From assembly GCA_015680685.1 (NCBI GenBank), contig MNCI01011020.1, forward strand, positions 139,126 through 203,125: 64,000 bases of DNA, in the 5' to 3' direction. Positions 35,458-45,100 of this stretch are shown here, one piece after another. Origin of the DNA: Gnetum montanum. Taxonomy: Eukaryota > Streptophyta > Gnetopsida > Gnetales > Gnetaceae. Both the position numbers and the translations under genes were made by a program. Below the pieces are notes generated by a model. That model saw nothing but the letters and a program-made list of their open reading frames with translations. It searched no databases and was not told the DNA's origin. Positions within the stretch are counted from its first letter, which is position 1. Each line of letters opens with the position of its first letter.

Positions 35458-36756
35458 CCTTTAGGGGGGAAAAGAAGAAGGAAGGATCTCAATTGGAATC
35501 TCAATTTTTAGGACTTTTGGGAGGTCTCATACATCACACTTTTGAGAAGACATTGGGATCACACTTAGGCTCTCACTCGGAGACATACTTGAGGTCTTGA
35601 GAAGAGCTTTGTAAAGAAATTGTGAACAATTGCTTGCAAGATGGCTTGCTAGAGTAAAGATTTCAGCCTCTTTGTCATGGTCTTGTGAGTTATGCATTTC
35701 ATTTTTTGTTTTGTTTAAATTTTTTAGCTAGTGGTTTAGATAGTATCATCCTTGGCAAGTAATTTTTGGATTTTTAGATTGCTCTTACTGTTCTTGTTGC
35801 CCGATAGAAATTTCTATTAAAATTTTGCCATAGAAGCGCTTGTGTTTAAAAGCCATAAGAGCATTTTAGTAGTAAATTTCATTATTGTGCAATGTATGGG
35901 AACTGCTATTGGGATTGTTGTAAGAGAGCCTCTATTTGTAGTCACGTTGTTGAACAATTCAGTAGTCGAGAGGGTTCAGAAAATATTTGGTATTTTGATC
36001 GGACCATAATAGCTTATTTTTATCTTTAAAGTGAATTCCCGTGGTATTTCAATTAGAAATTGTCAAGTATTTTAAGGGTTCTATTTGATTGCAATCATTG
36101 ACATCTATTATCTAGTCAAAATGGAGTCTCGTACATGGTAGTTTACGTAGCAATTTTTGGTAGCATAGTAGGATTGTCTTGAAGAAATTGCTTGTTTGAG
36201 CCTTGGATGTTTGATAAATTTATAGATATTGAATTTGGGATAGCTTTATTGTGAAGTGTTTACTCGTGTCATTTTACCTTGTTGAAATATTTGAGGTCTA
36301 CACAAATCTGCTTTCTTTTCTTTTCTGCTTATTTCCATCGAATCTTGCTCTATTTCTAGTTTTCTTGTGGAACTATCTCTTTCTCTGGGGAAAATTAGGA
36401 GTAGATTGCGGAGTTGTGCTCAAATGTTTTTGCAAAATTTTATTTGTTACAAGTAGGTATTATAAGGACCGCGTAGACTAGGCAGTTGAACAAAATAGGA
36501 AATTTTCAACAACTCACAGTACTTGGCAAAGTTGGCTGAATCTCTTTAAAGTAAGTCATTTGTAGTTTACACACAACGCAATCGTTACATTTCTCACAAC
36601 CGCACGCCGCAACAGCACACACACATACTCACATTAACTACTGAGTTTATTTGGAGGTATCTGGGCCTTGGTGTTGCCAGAGACCAGCAGGCACCTAAAT
36701 CCTGTTCGAGGACACTCGTTGGCGGTCGCGTCCCAAACGGTCGCCAACAGTTCTTT

Positions 36757-36774
36757 TGGCGCTAGAAGGAGGGC
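36757..36774 (+). promoter_or_regulatory. Primer-binding site of the gag-pro element
   Basis: TGGCGCTAGAAGGAGGGC, seven bases downstream of the LTR end. The D element has a near-identical site (TGGCACTACAAGGAGGGC, minus 48983-49000). The tRNA primer was not assigned. Confidence 0.8.
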
Positions 36775-36866
36775 TGAAAATTAAGCCTCTAGGTTCATAA
36801 GCCTTATACTTTTAGTACATCAACAATTATTTGTAAGGCTTAAGAATTAGATACTATTTTCAGTTC

Positions 36867-39140
36867 ATGACCAAGAAATTTCATAGTTTGGAAAGTTTCA
36901 AAGTTTCAAAAGATATTCTAGATTCTAAGACTGATTCTTCATCAGAAGAAGAACAAAAGAAAGTTTCTGAATTGGGAACAAGTAGTGGAGTGAAAACTAG
37001 AAGATCAAGAAGATCACCCATTATCTCTGGTTTATCAATTCGTAAGAGAAGATCTAGAAAGTCTAAGAGTTCAACATTTCAAAGGAATAGGATGGCAAAT
37101 CCTTGGCAAGGAGTTACACCATTAGGATTTCAAAATTACAATGATATTCCTAAGGTAGTTTACAAATATTTGCCTGAGCCTTTTATTCCTGGAAAAGCTT
37201 ATTTAGCTGAAGAATATATTCACATGTTTGAGTTAGCTTTAGCTCATGCAAATATTCAACATCAAGATCAAGCTTGTAGGTTGTTTGTATCAAATCTAAA
37301 GGATATGGCTCAGATTTGGTATTCAAACTTACCAAGTAATAGTATTACAAGTTGGGATGACATGAAGAATCTTTTCTTAGCCCAGTTTGGTAATCAATTA
37401 GATCAACAACAACTATACTGTGGGCTAATACAAGCTAAGCAAGGAGTTAAAGAGTCAATTAGAGATTTTAACATCAAGTTTCAACGAATTTGTGGACTCT
37501 TTCAAAGACAATATAGGCCATCAGAAGAAATGCTTAAAGAAACTTATCTTAAGGCTGTCAACCCCAACATTTCAATTTGGTTAAGGAGAACTCCAAACTT
37601 AACTACACTAAATGACTACTTTAGTGAAGCTATACAGTTAGAAAAATAGTTGAACTTGAATCCTGAAGAAAATATTGCAATTCAAAAAAGAGAAGAAAGA
37701 GTTATGATTCCTATGCAAGATTTTGCTCAATTTAAAGCTTTACCAGGTCCATCTCATGTTAAGATAGAGCAAGAACATGAAAGAGTAGGATCTGAAAAAG
37801 GACAATTAATGAGAGATATGTCTAACAAAATAGTGAAGCTTGAAAAAGCATTGGCAAGAGTTAATATCAAGGAAGAAAGGAAAAATAGAAAGCATAAACA
37901 TCAAGACACTAAGTTAGTAGAAGATGAGGATGAAAGTGATCTTATTATGTCCAACTTTCTTGATATTGAATCTGATAATGAGTTATCTAGTGTTCATTAT
38001 GCAAGTAAATCTTCTAGCAATGGATCTAGTGATACTTCTTCTCTATCAAGTTCTGAAGAAGATATGTCTTCAGATGAAGAATGTAATAACAATGAGGAAA
38101 ATGGATATAGTCTTCGATCTAAGGAAAGACTAACTACTTCTAGACCCCCAAATGTTATTACTGATCCATCTACTAAGAGAAAAGCTTTTGAGCCAAGTAG
38201 AAAGGATAAGAATAAAGGTAAAGACAATCAAGTGGAGCAAAGCACTCCAAATCAGTCTTTTAATAAATGGATAAAGAGATCAAGCTTCATTGGTGATGGA
38301 GAATATGATTTGATAGAAGACCTTAAACATGTCAAAGCCAATATTAGCCTCTATCAGTTGCTTCAAATAGGAGATCAGCAAAGAAAGGCTTTAGAGTTCA
38401 TTAAAGGTAAAAGGAGAGCTAGAGAATCAGAGTTAAGTTATGTGTCTAATAATGATGAGAAATTAAAGACTTCATATGATAAGGAAGCTCCTCCTTTCCT
38501 TTTGACAATGAAATTAAAGGATAAATTCTTACACAATTGTTTGATTGATTCTGGAGCTACGTCTACTATAATGCCATTAACTATATGTAAGAAACTTGGT
38601 TTGATTCCTGAAAAGTCAAATAAGAAGATTGTTCAAGTGGATAAAAGTAGAGTGAAGATTGTGGGTCAATTACCAAGTGTTTTATTGAAAATTGCTTCTG
38701 AACCTTGCATAAGAAGTAGAGTAACTATTCAAGTGGCAGACATACTAGATTCACATAGTCTCTTATTAAGTAGAATTTGGAGCAAGAATTTCTTGGGTTA
38801 CATATCAACAGATTATTCTCATATGTGGTTACCCTGGAAAGGAGAACCGAATCAAGTATACATTTATAGTGAACCTTTCATGATTGATAACATTACTTCA
38901 AATGGAAAAAGTAAGATGGTTGAAAAGGGAGGTGTTGAAAACAAAATTTGTATACTCCAAGAAAATGAGAATTCATTTGAGAAAGAAGGTGAGAGGATTG
39001 CTGAAGATAAATCTCAAGAGGATCAAGTTGAAAACTCCAACAAGCCAAAAATTAATAGAGAGACTGGTTATGAGAGGGTTAGAGATATGAGGATTCCTAC
39101 CAGCAGAATCCTCCCCATTCTCTTCCCATCTCAAGAATAG
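36867..39140 (+). CDS. gag-protease polyprotein with one in-frame TAG
   Basis: ATG at 36867. Codons 1-260 (to a TAG at 37647) contain a basic N-terminus (TRRSRRSP, RKRRSRKSK) and a retrotransposon gag capsid domain at about residues 100-260 (QACRLFVSNLKDMAQIWYSN, SWDDMKNLFLAQFGNQ, VKESIRDFNIKFQRICG, LKAVNPNISIWLRR). Reading on in frame (496 more codons, to TAG at 39138) gives an acidic Ser-rich linker and an aspartic protease with FLHNCLIDSGATSTIMPLTI (catalytic DSG) and LLLSRIWSKNFLG. No zinc knuckle is seen. It is the longest intact coding region in the window. The TAG may be a point mutation or a read-through site. Protease normally processes gag in the particle. Confidence 0.85.
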
Positions 39141-39331
39141 TCCATGAACAAAGGACTTAATAATGTACAATTGGTTTGTTTTGTTAGGAATGAGGTTTTT
39201 ATATCATCAAACCTTATGTTTGATGGAAATTTTCCTCCAAAAAGATTTATGTTCGGTTGTAAAAGTTTAATAAAAGCTACCAGTACAATTCAGTTTTAAA
39301 ATGGGGCTTGCATAAATTTCTTTACGCTTTT

Positions 39332-39345
39332 AAAGGGGGCAGGAA
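39332..39345 (+). promoter_or_regulatory. Polypurine tract
   Basis: AAAGGGGGCAGGAA immediately before the 3' LTR start at 39346. It fixes the 3' LTR boundary. Confidence 0.8.
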
Positions 39346-39922
39346 TATTGGCACATTTTGGCCATTTCATGGAACAACAAGAGTAGATACTAGAAAAAGA
39401 CAACTTGTAAAAGAATGTATGGTTGAAAATTTGAAAATAAACATGTGGCTTTAAGGTTATGGGTTGCTTAAACTCTAGTAGTCCTTGATTGAAGAACAAG
39501 GCACATTCCTAACTACCTAAGATGGAACAAAGGAAAGAATGACATGATTAGAATGCAACAAAAGATACAAAATCTAGTAAGAAGATGGAATAATGAAATG
39601 ATTAAGATCCAACTTAAGCAGATTAACATGCTTCATGCATTATTTCAACTCTGAGTACCCTTCCATCAACTAAGGCATATTCTTAACACACATTGCCTCA
39701 CCATTGAAAGGTGATCATCACCGCAGCTTTCGTATTTGCTGCAAATGAGCATGGTTGCAGTGGGAACAGTAATAGGAGGTGGTTTCTTTTATTGCAAGCA
39801 AACCAAAATACACCAAGTGGCTGTCATCAAACATCATGGTGCAAAAGAAGAAAAACTCCAACTGATATCAATTGATACACCAAACTATTGCAGTCATACG
39901 TTGATGGGTTACGTCACAGCAA

Positions 39923-40500
39923 TTGCAAGCCAAATTGATGGTAGCAGGACTAATCCAACAACAAAAAAGTGCAATTTTGTGGACCAAACGTATGGGCCTA
40001 TATTGCCTTTGTGGGTTTCTAGACGAAGCACGCAAAGCATTTTATGAGGAAGAATTGCACCTTCAAAGCAAAATAGATGATGTCTACCTTTGGAACATCA
40101 TCATCAAAGCTCACGTCTGCCACGACCAGCATCAAAACATTCTGTTTCTTTTTTATCAAATGCACATTCATAGATTCTTTGCAGATGCTCACACTTTTTC
40201 CAGTGCTCTAAAATCATGCACAACATTGAGGGATCTGCAGATGACAAAGCAAATTCATGTCCACATTGTTAAAAATGGTTTCAGGGAGAATCACTTTGTG
40301 GCCACCATGTTACTGGACTTGTATGCTAAATGCGGTTGCGTGGAATCTGCTTGTGCGATTTTCTAGAGTATTTTTGAGCAGGATTTGGTGTTTTGGGGTG
40401 CTCTTCTGGCCGCATTTGCTCACAATTGCAGGTGTAGTGAGGCCATTAGGGATTTTCGCAGGTTTCTGCAACAAGGGTTCGTAGGGTTTCGAGTCAGAAT
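39923..40500 (+). pseudogene. PPR gene fragment in the 3' LTR (better preserved)
   Basis: Open from 39923 to 40366 (147 codons): LQAKLMVAGLIQQ, GLYCLCGFLDEARKAFYEEE, DDVYLWNIIIKAHVCHDQHQ, LFYQMHIHRFFADAHTFSSA, LKSCTTLRDLQMTKQIHVHI and VKNGFRENHFVATMLLDLYA-KCGCVESACAIF, then a TAG, then SIFEQDLVLWGALLAAFAHN. The spacing of these blocks is that of about four PLS-type PPR motifs (35 residues each). It lacks a signal peptide and most of a full protein (usually 500 or more residues), so it is a captured fragment. The TAG after CAIF is shared with the 5' LTR and so predates or accompanied the last transposition. Confidence 0.88.
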
Positions 40501-40624
40501 CAAAATTTCCAGCAGAGCAGCAGTGGAAAGAGTAGCGGCAGCAGAGCAACGGTAGCGCAATGGAGGCCGAGCGGTGGTGGAATGGTGGTCGGCGTGGCCG
40601 TCATCACCGATTGAATTGTGAAAC

Positions 40625-40987
40625 GTGGCCCCTGGGAGAGCCGAAGCCATACGAAACATCTACAGTGACATCAGGCAACGTCCATGCTACCGTATTCGCA
40701 AAGAAAATATTGATAATCAATATGAAGATGAATCCGAATATTTCCTCTGGTTTTGGGAGGTCAATGATTTGAAGTTTCTTCCGAAGTCCCAGCGTGAGTT
40801 TATTACCATTAGAAGAAAATGCTGAAAGAAGATGAAAGAATGAATGTTCGGTTTGTCAAATATGATGTTTGCATTGTCAACTGAATGTGGAGGTGGCATA
40901 AACTTATCCAAAGTAGAGGAAAAACTTATGAAGTCGGATGATGAAATGAGCAACAACTCCATGGTTACTATCTCTACTACTATATGA
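40625..40987 (+). pseudogene. FAS1-like gene fragment in the 3' LTR
   Basis: Open at 40625-40825: MAPGRAEAIRNIYSDIRQRP, CYRIRKENIDNQYEDESEYF and LWFWEVNDLKFLPKSQREFI, then TIRRKC, a TGA, and KKMKE. It continues MMFALSTECGGGINLSKVEEKLMKSDDEM. Colinear with 34696-35070. Here the tryptophan/cysteine cluster has decayed to EYFLWFWE. About 100 bp of unassigned GC-richer sequence (40510-40620) joins it to the PPR fragment. Confidence 0.72.
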
Positions 40988-41326
40988 TGTAAATAACAAT
41001 AAAATATTTTATGATTTAAAAAGGGAATTTTTGCAACAATTATTCAAAGTCCCATGTGAATTGAACACTTGTCAATGGAAATGCTGGTTATAACCACCAC
41101 AAAGGCCACTTGTCAACTATAACCTCTTTCTCCCCACAAAGGCCACTTGTCACTTTCATGGGACACTTGTCACCTACAACTTATTTATCTCCATGGTGAC
41201 CACTTGGCAACTGAATGAAGACACTTGGCAACTGAATGAAGACACTTGTCCATTGTAGCTTTTTTATCTCTATGGTGGTTAAACCACCCAAGATATTTTG
41301 TAACTTCCCTACCTACCTTTGAACCC

Positions 41327-41335
41327 TATAAAAAG
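41327..41335 (+). promoter_or_regulatory. TATA box of the 3' LTR
   Basis: TATAAAAAG within CCCTATAAAAAGGC, matching 35449. Confidence 0.7.
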
Positions 41336-41446
41336 GCTTTAGGGGGGAAAAGAAGAAGGAAGGATCTCAATTGGAATCTCAATTTTTTAGGACTTTTTGG
41401 AGGTCTCATACATCACACTTTTGAGAAGACATTGGGATCACACTTG

Positions 41447-42179
41447 NNNNNNNNNNNNNNNNNNNNNNNNNNNNNNNNNNNNNNNNNNNNNNNNNNNNNN
41501 NNNNNNNNNNNNNNNNNNNNNNNNNNNNNNNNNNNNNNNNNNNNNNNNNNNNNNNNNNNNNNNNNNNNNNNNNNNNNNNNNNNNNNNNNNNNNNNNNNNN
41601 NNNNNNNNNNNNNNNNNNNNNNNNNNNNNNNNNNNNNNNNNNNNNNNNNNNNNNNNNNNNNNNNNNNNNNNNNNNNNNNNNNNNNNNNNNNNNNNNNNNN
41701 NNNNNNNNNNNNNNNNNNNNNNNNNNNNNNNNNNNNNNNNNNNNNNNNNNNNNNNNNNNNNNNNNNNNNNNNNNNNNNNNNNNNNNNNNNNNNNNNNNNN
41801 NNNNNNNNNNNNNNNNNNNNNNNNNNNNNNNNNNNNNNNNNNNNNNNNNNNNNNNNNNNNNNNNNNNNNNNNNNNNNNNNNNNNNNNNNNNNNNNNNNNN
41901 NNNNNNNNNNNNNNNNNNNNNNNNNNNNNNNNNNNNNNNNNNNNNNNNNNNNNNNNNNNNNNNNNNNNNNNNNNNNNNNNNNNNNNNNNNNNNNNNNNNN
42001 NNNNNNNNNNNNNNNNNNNNNNNNNNNNNNNNNNNNNNNNNNNNNNNNNNNNNNNNNNNNNNNNNNNNNNNNNNNNNNNNNNNNNNNNNNNNNNNNNNNN
42101 NNNNNNNNNNNNNNNNNNNNNNNNNNNNNNNNNNNNNNNNNNNNNNNNNNNNNNNNNNNNNNNNNNNNNNNNNNNNNNN
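41447..42179. other. Assembly gap (733 N)
   Basis: A run of Ns inside the 3' LTR R-U5. ORFs that seem to cross it are artefacts. Confidence 0.99.
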
Positions 42180-42497
42180 GCTAAATTTTATTTGTTACAA
42201 GTAGGTATTATAAGGACTGCGTAGACTAGGCAGTTGAACAAAATAGGAAAATTTCAACAACTCACAGTACTTGGGAAAGTTGGCTGAATCTCTTTAAAGT
42301 AAGTCATTTGTAGTTTACATACAACGCAATCGTTACATTTCTCACAACCGCACGCCGCAACAGCACATACACATACTCACATTAACTACTGAGTTTATTT
42401 GGAGGTATCTGGGCCTTGGTGTTGACAGAGACTAGCAGGCACCTAAATCCTATTCAAGGACACTCATTGGCGGTCGCTTCCCAAACGGTCGCCAATA

Positions 42498-44460
42498 CCC
42501 AGCTGAGAAGCCTCCTCATACGGATAAACAAGGGGGGTAGAAACTGTGGTTCAAGCTTCGTAGAGTGTAGCCTCCCATTGGTAAATTCTTTTTCTTTTTA
42601 TTTTTTGTTTTGTTTGTTTGGATATTATTTGCTACACTAGGTGGCATAGCACATTCTAGCATTTGTTTCAATTTAGTATGCTTTTGCCTAATGCGATCAT
42701 GCTTTACTAGCAGAGGAAGATTAAGAAGAAGGTGAAGAAGAGGTGATGGCCCTTGAAGTAGGGGTGACTACTAAAGATGTGAGGGCCCCAACCACAAAGG
42801 AAAGGGCCCTGATCAAGGAAGAAGGAGCTCCTGCTACAAAGGAAAGGGCTCCTACCGATGACGAGAACACTCTTCCTAATGAGGAGGACATTCCTATTGA
42901 TGAGGACACTCCTGTTGATGAGGAGGACACTCCTATCGATGAGGAAGAGGTTGGTGCCATAGAAAGAAGGGCCCTAGTGAATAAAGAAGAGGCCCTTGTC
43001 GATGATCCCTTCATTGAATTTAGTTCAGCTCCAGAAGAGTAGATGAACGCGGAGGACACTACCATGCTATTGAGTCAGCTAGAAGGAGGGGAGCTACAAC
43101 TTGATGTTGGTGAGTTTGACTACATGTTTGATAGTATGTCAATGGGTGACCCCCCACTATCACCCTTGAGGGTTTGCTGAGTAGGAGCTTTACACTATCA
43201 TTTATGTTGCTCATCATCTTTATGGTAGTCCTCTCAGTCATAACTAACATGTTTTGTTATGTAGCAGATACCACTATTAACACTATAGGACCTTCTTCCA
43301 TTAGCCTGCAACCATGGGCTGGGAACCTTGATAAGTTTGCCTTCATGGAGGGGGTAGTCAATGACATGATCAACCGTCTAAAGCAGATCGATTTGAAAGT
43401 GGATAAGTGAAGTAGCTACACTAGGCTTTTTAAATTGCTAAAATTTGCTACACTTTTGTGACTAATGCCTTTTTATGTACGGTTGACAACCTCTCACCTC
43501 AAGTGGGACCCCAAGTGAGCAGTTAAGGTTGACGTTGTGCTTGTATTCCCACTGGAAATGAACGAAGTACATCGTTGCATATATGATGAGGCTAGCGAAT
43601 GTGCATTGTACTTGGCATGCTCCTTGTGGGAGTGTAGGTGTGTAAATGAAGACTTGTGGAAGCGGGTCTAGAGGCTTGAAAAGGAGAAGGCAAATCTAAC
43701 CACCGAGGTGGGAAACCTCTACTCCAAGAATAAGTTCCTTTGGGCCTAGGATACCAATGATGGAAGTTGGTGCATGACCATCATTGATTATGCAAGGTAT
43801 TGGATGGCTGTGCAGTGCAACAATGAGGCCACATGTGAAATAATAGAGTAGCATATGAAAATGGACTTGTTGGCCCAGAAGAACCAAGATTGAAAATACT
43901 ATAATGCAAGAGTTTATGAGTGGGGGAAGTCACAGAAAAACCATAAGCACATGTATAAACTGGAACGTGCCACCTATCATAAACACTATCGAGATGCTTC
44001 TGTTAAGTTGTATATGCATGAAGTGTTTCTCGATGTCATTGGCACTTTTGGGGCTTACGACAAGTTCATGCAACAAGTGACGGTCAATGAATCCCTTGAA
44101 CAGGAAGTGATTTTTTTTGTGGGTGGATCCGCCACTGCCTCCTTTTCTCTAGGGCCACCAAGATGGATGGCTATTGAAAAGGAGAAATTTGTAGCAAAAA
44201 CTAACTTAGGAGATAGGTACTAGGCGGACATTACTGAAGAGGAGGTCTTGCGGCACCTCAAGGCTAGCCTGGATCACATACCCCATGAGACAGATGCAGG
44301 GCCTTCTTGGGTTAGTCACTTTTTTGCGATGTAATGACTTATTTTGTTCTAGTTTTTATTGTGACTCTAGCTGACTACTTTAATTTCTGTGATATAGAAT
44401 CTAGATGAAGATATAAGGCCTTATGAGGAAGGGAACAATGGTGCAGAGGAAGATTCGTAG
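42498..44460 (+). pseudogene. Tat-associated antisense multi-exon gene, copy 2, 3' portion (end of exon 4 onwards)
   Basis: End of e4 at 42580 (donor GTAAATTC). e5 starts at 42714 and is a striking acidic repeat frame (open 42743-43042; ENTLPNEEDIPIDEDTPVDE). e6 starts at 43268 (IGPSSISLQPWAGNLDKFAF, MEGVVNDMINRLKQIDLKV), equivalent to RPWSEMSSKIEFVKGIVNEV in copy 1. After it comes a helical, Lys/Glu-rich region absent from copy 1 (RLEKEKANLTTEVGNLYSKN near 43670-43740; open 43951-44223, YKLERATYHKHYRDASVKLY). The last exon ends GNNGAEEDS and TAG at 44458-44460. Removing the inserted element makes e4 1040 bp versus 1043 bp in copy 1. Confidence 0.6.
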
Positions 44461-45100
44461 CCTATCAGCAAGGGATTTTATTTGAATTTTTGAGAGAATA
44501 TTGTAAACCTTATTTGATTAAGATTTTAAATGGAAGATGAACCATGAGAAGATTCATTTTATTTTGTCTTGTGTTTATCTATGTTATTTTTTTTTAATCT
44601 TTTTTCTTTGTTGTTCCATCTTAGTTTTAGGCCATTTCGGGCCGTTGTTAGGTGATAAAAAAAATAATTTTATTTATTTATTTCTTTTTTTTTGAATAGC
44701 CAGTTTTAGGCCTTGGTGGGCTGTAGTGGTAGTTTAAGGTCATTCCAGGCCATCACTAGTTTTAGGCCAGTTTGGGCCATCGCGGAGACGTGAGGTAAAG
44801 AATTTTGCCAGTTTTAGACCTTAGTGGGCCATAACATAATGTAGATGGACAACATGTAATCAGGTTTTAAACAAAGTTATATGCTTAGCATATATGAATG
44901 AATGTGAAGCAAACAAGGAATAAATGTATAATGGGTGTTAATTGGGTAAGGAGTAGTGGAGTCATTATACTACACGAGTAAAAATCATCCTCACAATTGC
45001 TTTCTAACCCATTGTGGGTTTGGCAACAAGTAAGGCCAAGAGTCTTTACTGTGTTATTCTTCTACATCATCCTCTATCACTTGAAAAGGCAACTTGGCCC
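44461..45100. repeat. Spacer with minisatellite between the antisense gene and D protease
   Basis: 44622-44835 has about five spaced units of the type ccagttttaggccttggtggg(cc), separated by poly-A/T. The core is shared with 26130-26225 and 22840-23465. The remainder to 45100 is non-coding. RT, RNase H and integrase expected downstream of the D protease are absent here. Confidence 0.65.

Larger units (their letters stand above)
33437..36749 (+). repeat. 5' LTR of the gag-pro element (3313 bp)
   Basis: A direct repeat with 39346-42497. U3 is about 2 kb and holds the PPR and FAS1 fragments, then a block of ACTTGGCAACTGAATGAAGAC repeats (35281-35360, four units), a CATGG-rich stretch, and the TATA box at 35449-35457. 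R-U5 (about 35480-36749) is non-coding apart from incidental short ORFs and ends TCGCCAACA. An LTR of 3.3 kb is long, though Ogre-type elements reach more. Confidence 0.88.
33437..42497 (+). mobile_element. Non-autonomous gag-pro LTR retrotransposon carrying PPR and FAS1 gene fragments
   Basis: 5' LTR 33437-36749 and 3' LTR 39346-42497 (the latter with a 733-N gap), primer-binding site 36757-36774, gag-pro 36867-39140, polypurine tract 39332-39345. No RT, RNase H or integrase motif occurs between 39140 and 39345, so replication would need enzymes supplied in trans. LTR ends are TGTTGGC...GCCAACA (5' copy) and TATTGGC...GCCAATA (3' copy). It sits inside exon 4 of the antisense gene copy 2. Flanks GGTAG and CCCAG do not form an obvious target-site duplication. 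The 5' and 3' LTRs are closely similar, so the insertion is younger than its surroundings. Confidence 0.85.
39346..42497 (+). repeat. 3' LTR of the gag-pro element (contains assembly gap)
   Basis: Starts TATTGGC and ends GCCAATA where the 5' LTR has TGTTGGC and GCCAACA. The N gap (41447-42179, 733 bases) replaces about 866 bases of the 5' LTR, so the true length is near 3.28 kb. The 21-bp repeat block has two units (41206-41250) against four in the 5' LTR. TATA box at 41327-41335. Carries its own PPR and FAS1 fragments. Transcripts of the element would contain this U3 near their 3' end. Confidence 0.85.

Noticed and set aside
33840-40990. A functional PPR or FAS1 gene
   Set aside because: Only fragments with stops, duplicated as part of the LTRs and fused to unrelated sequence; no complete gene.
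41246-42224. Long ORFs of 312 and 275 codons
   Set aside because: They run through the N gap; the length is an artefact of undetermined bases.
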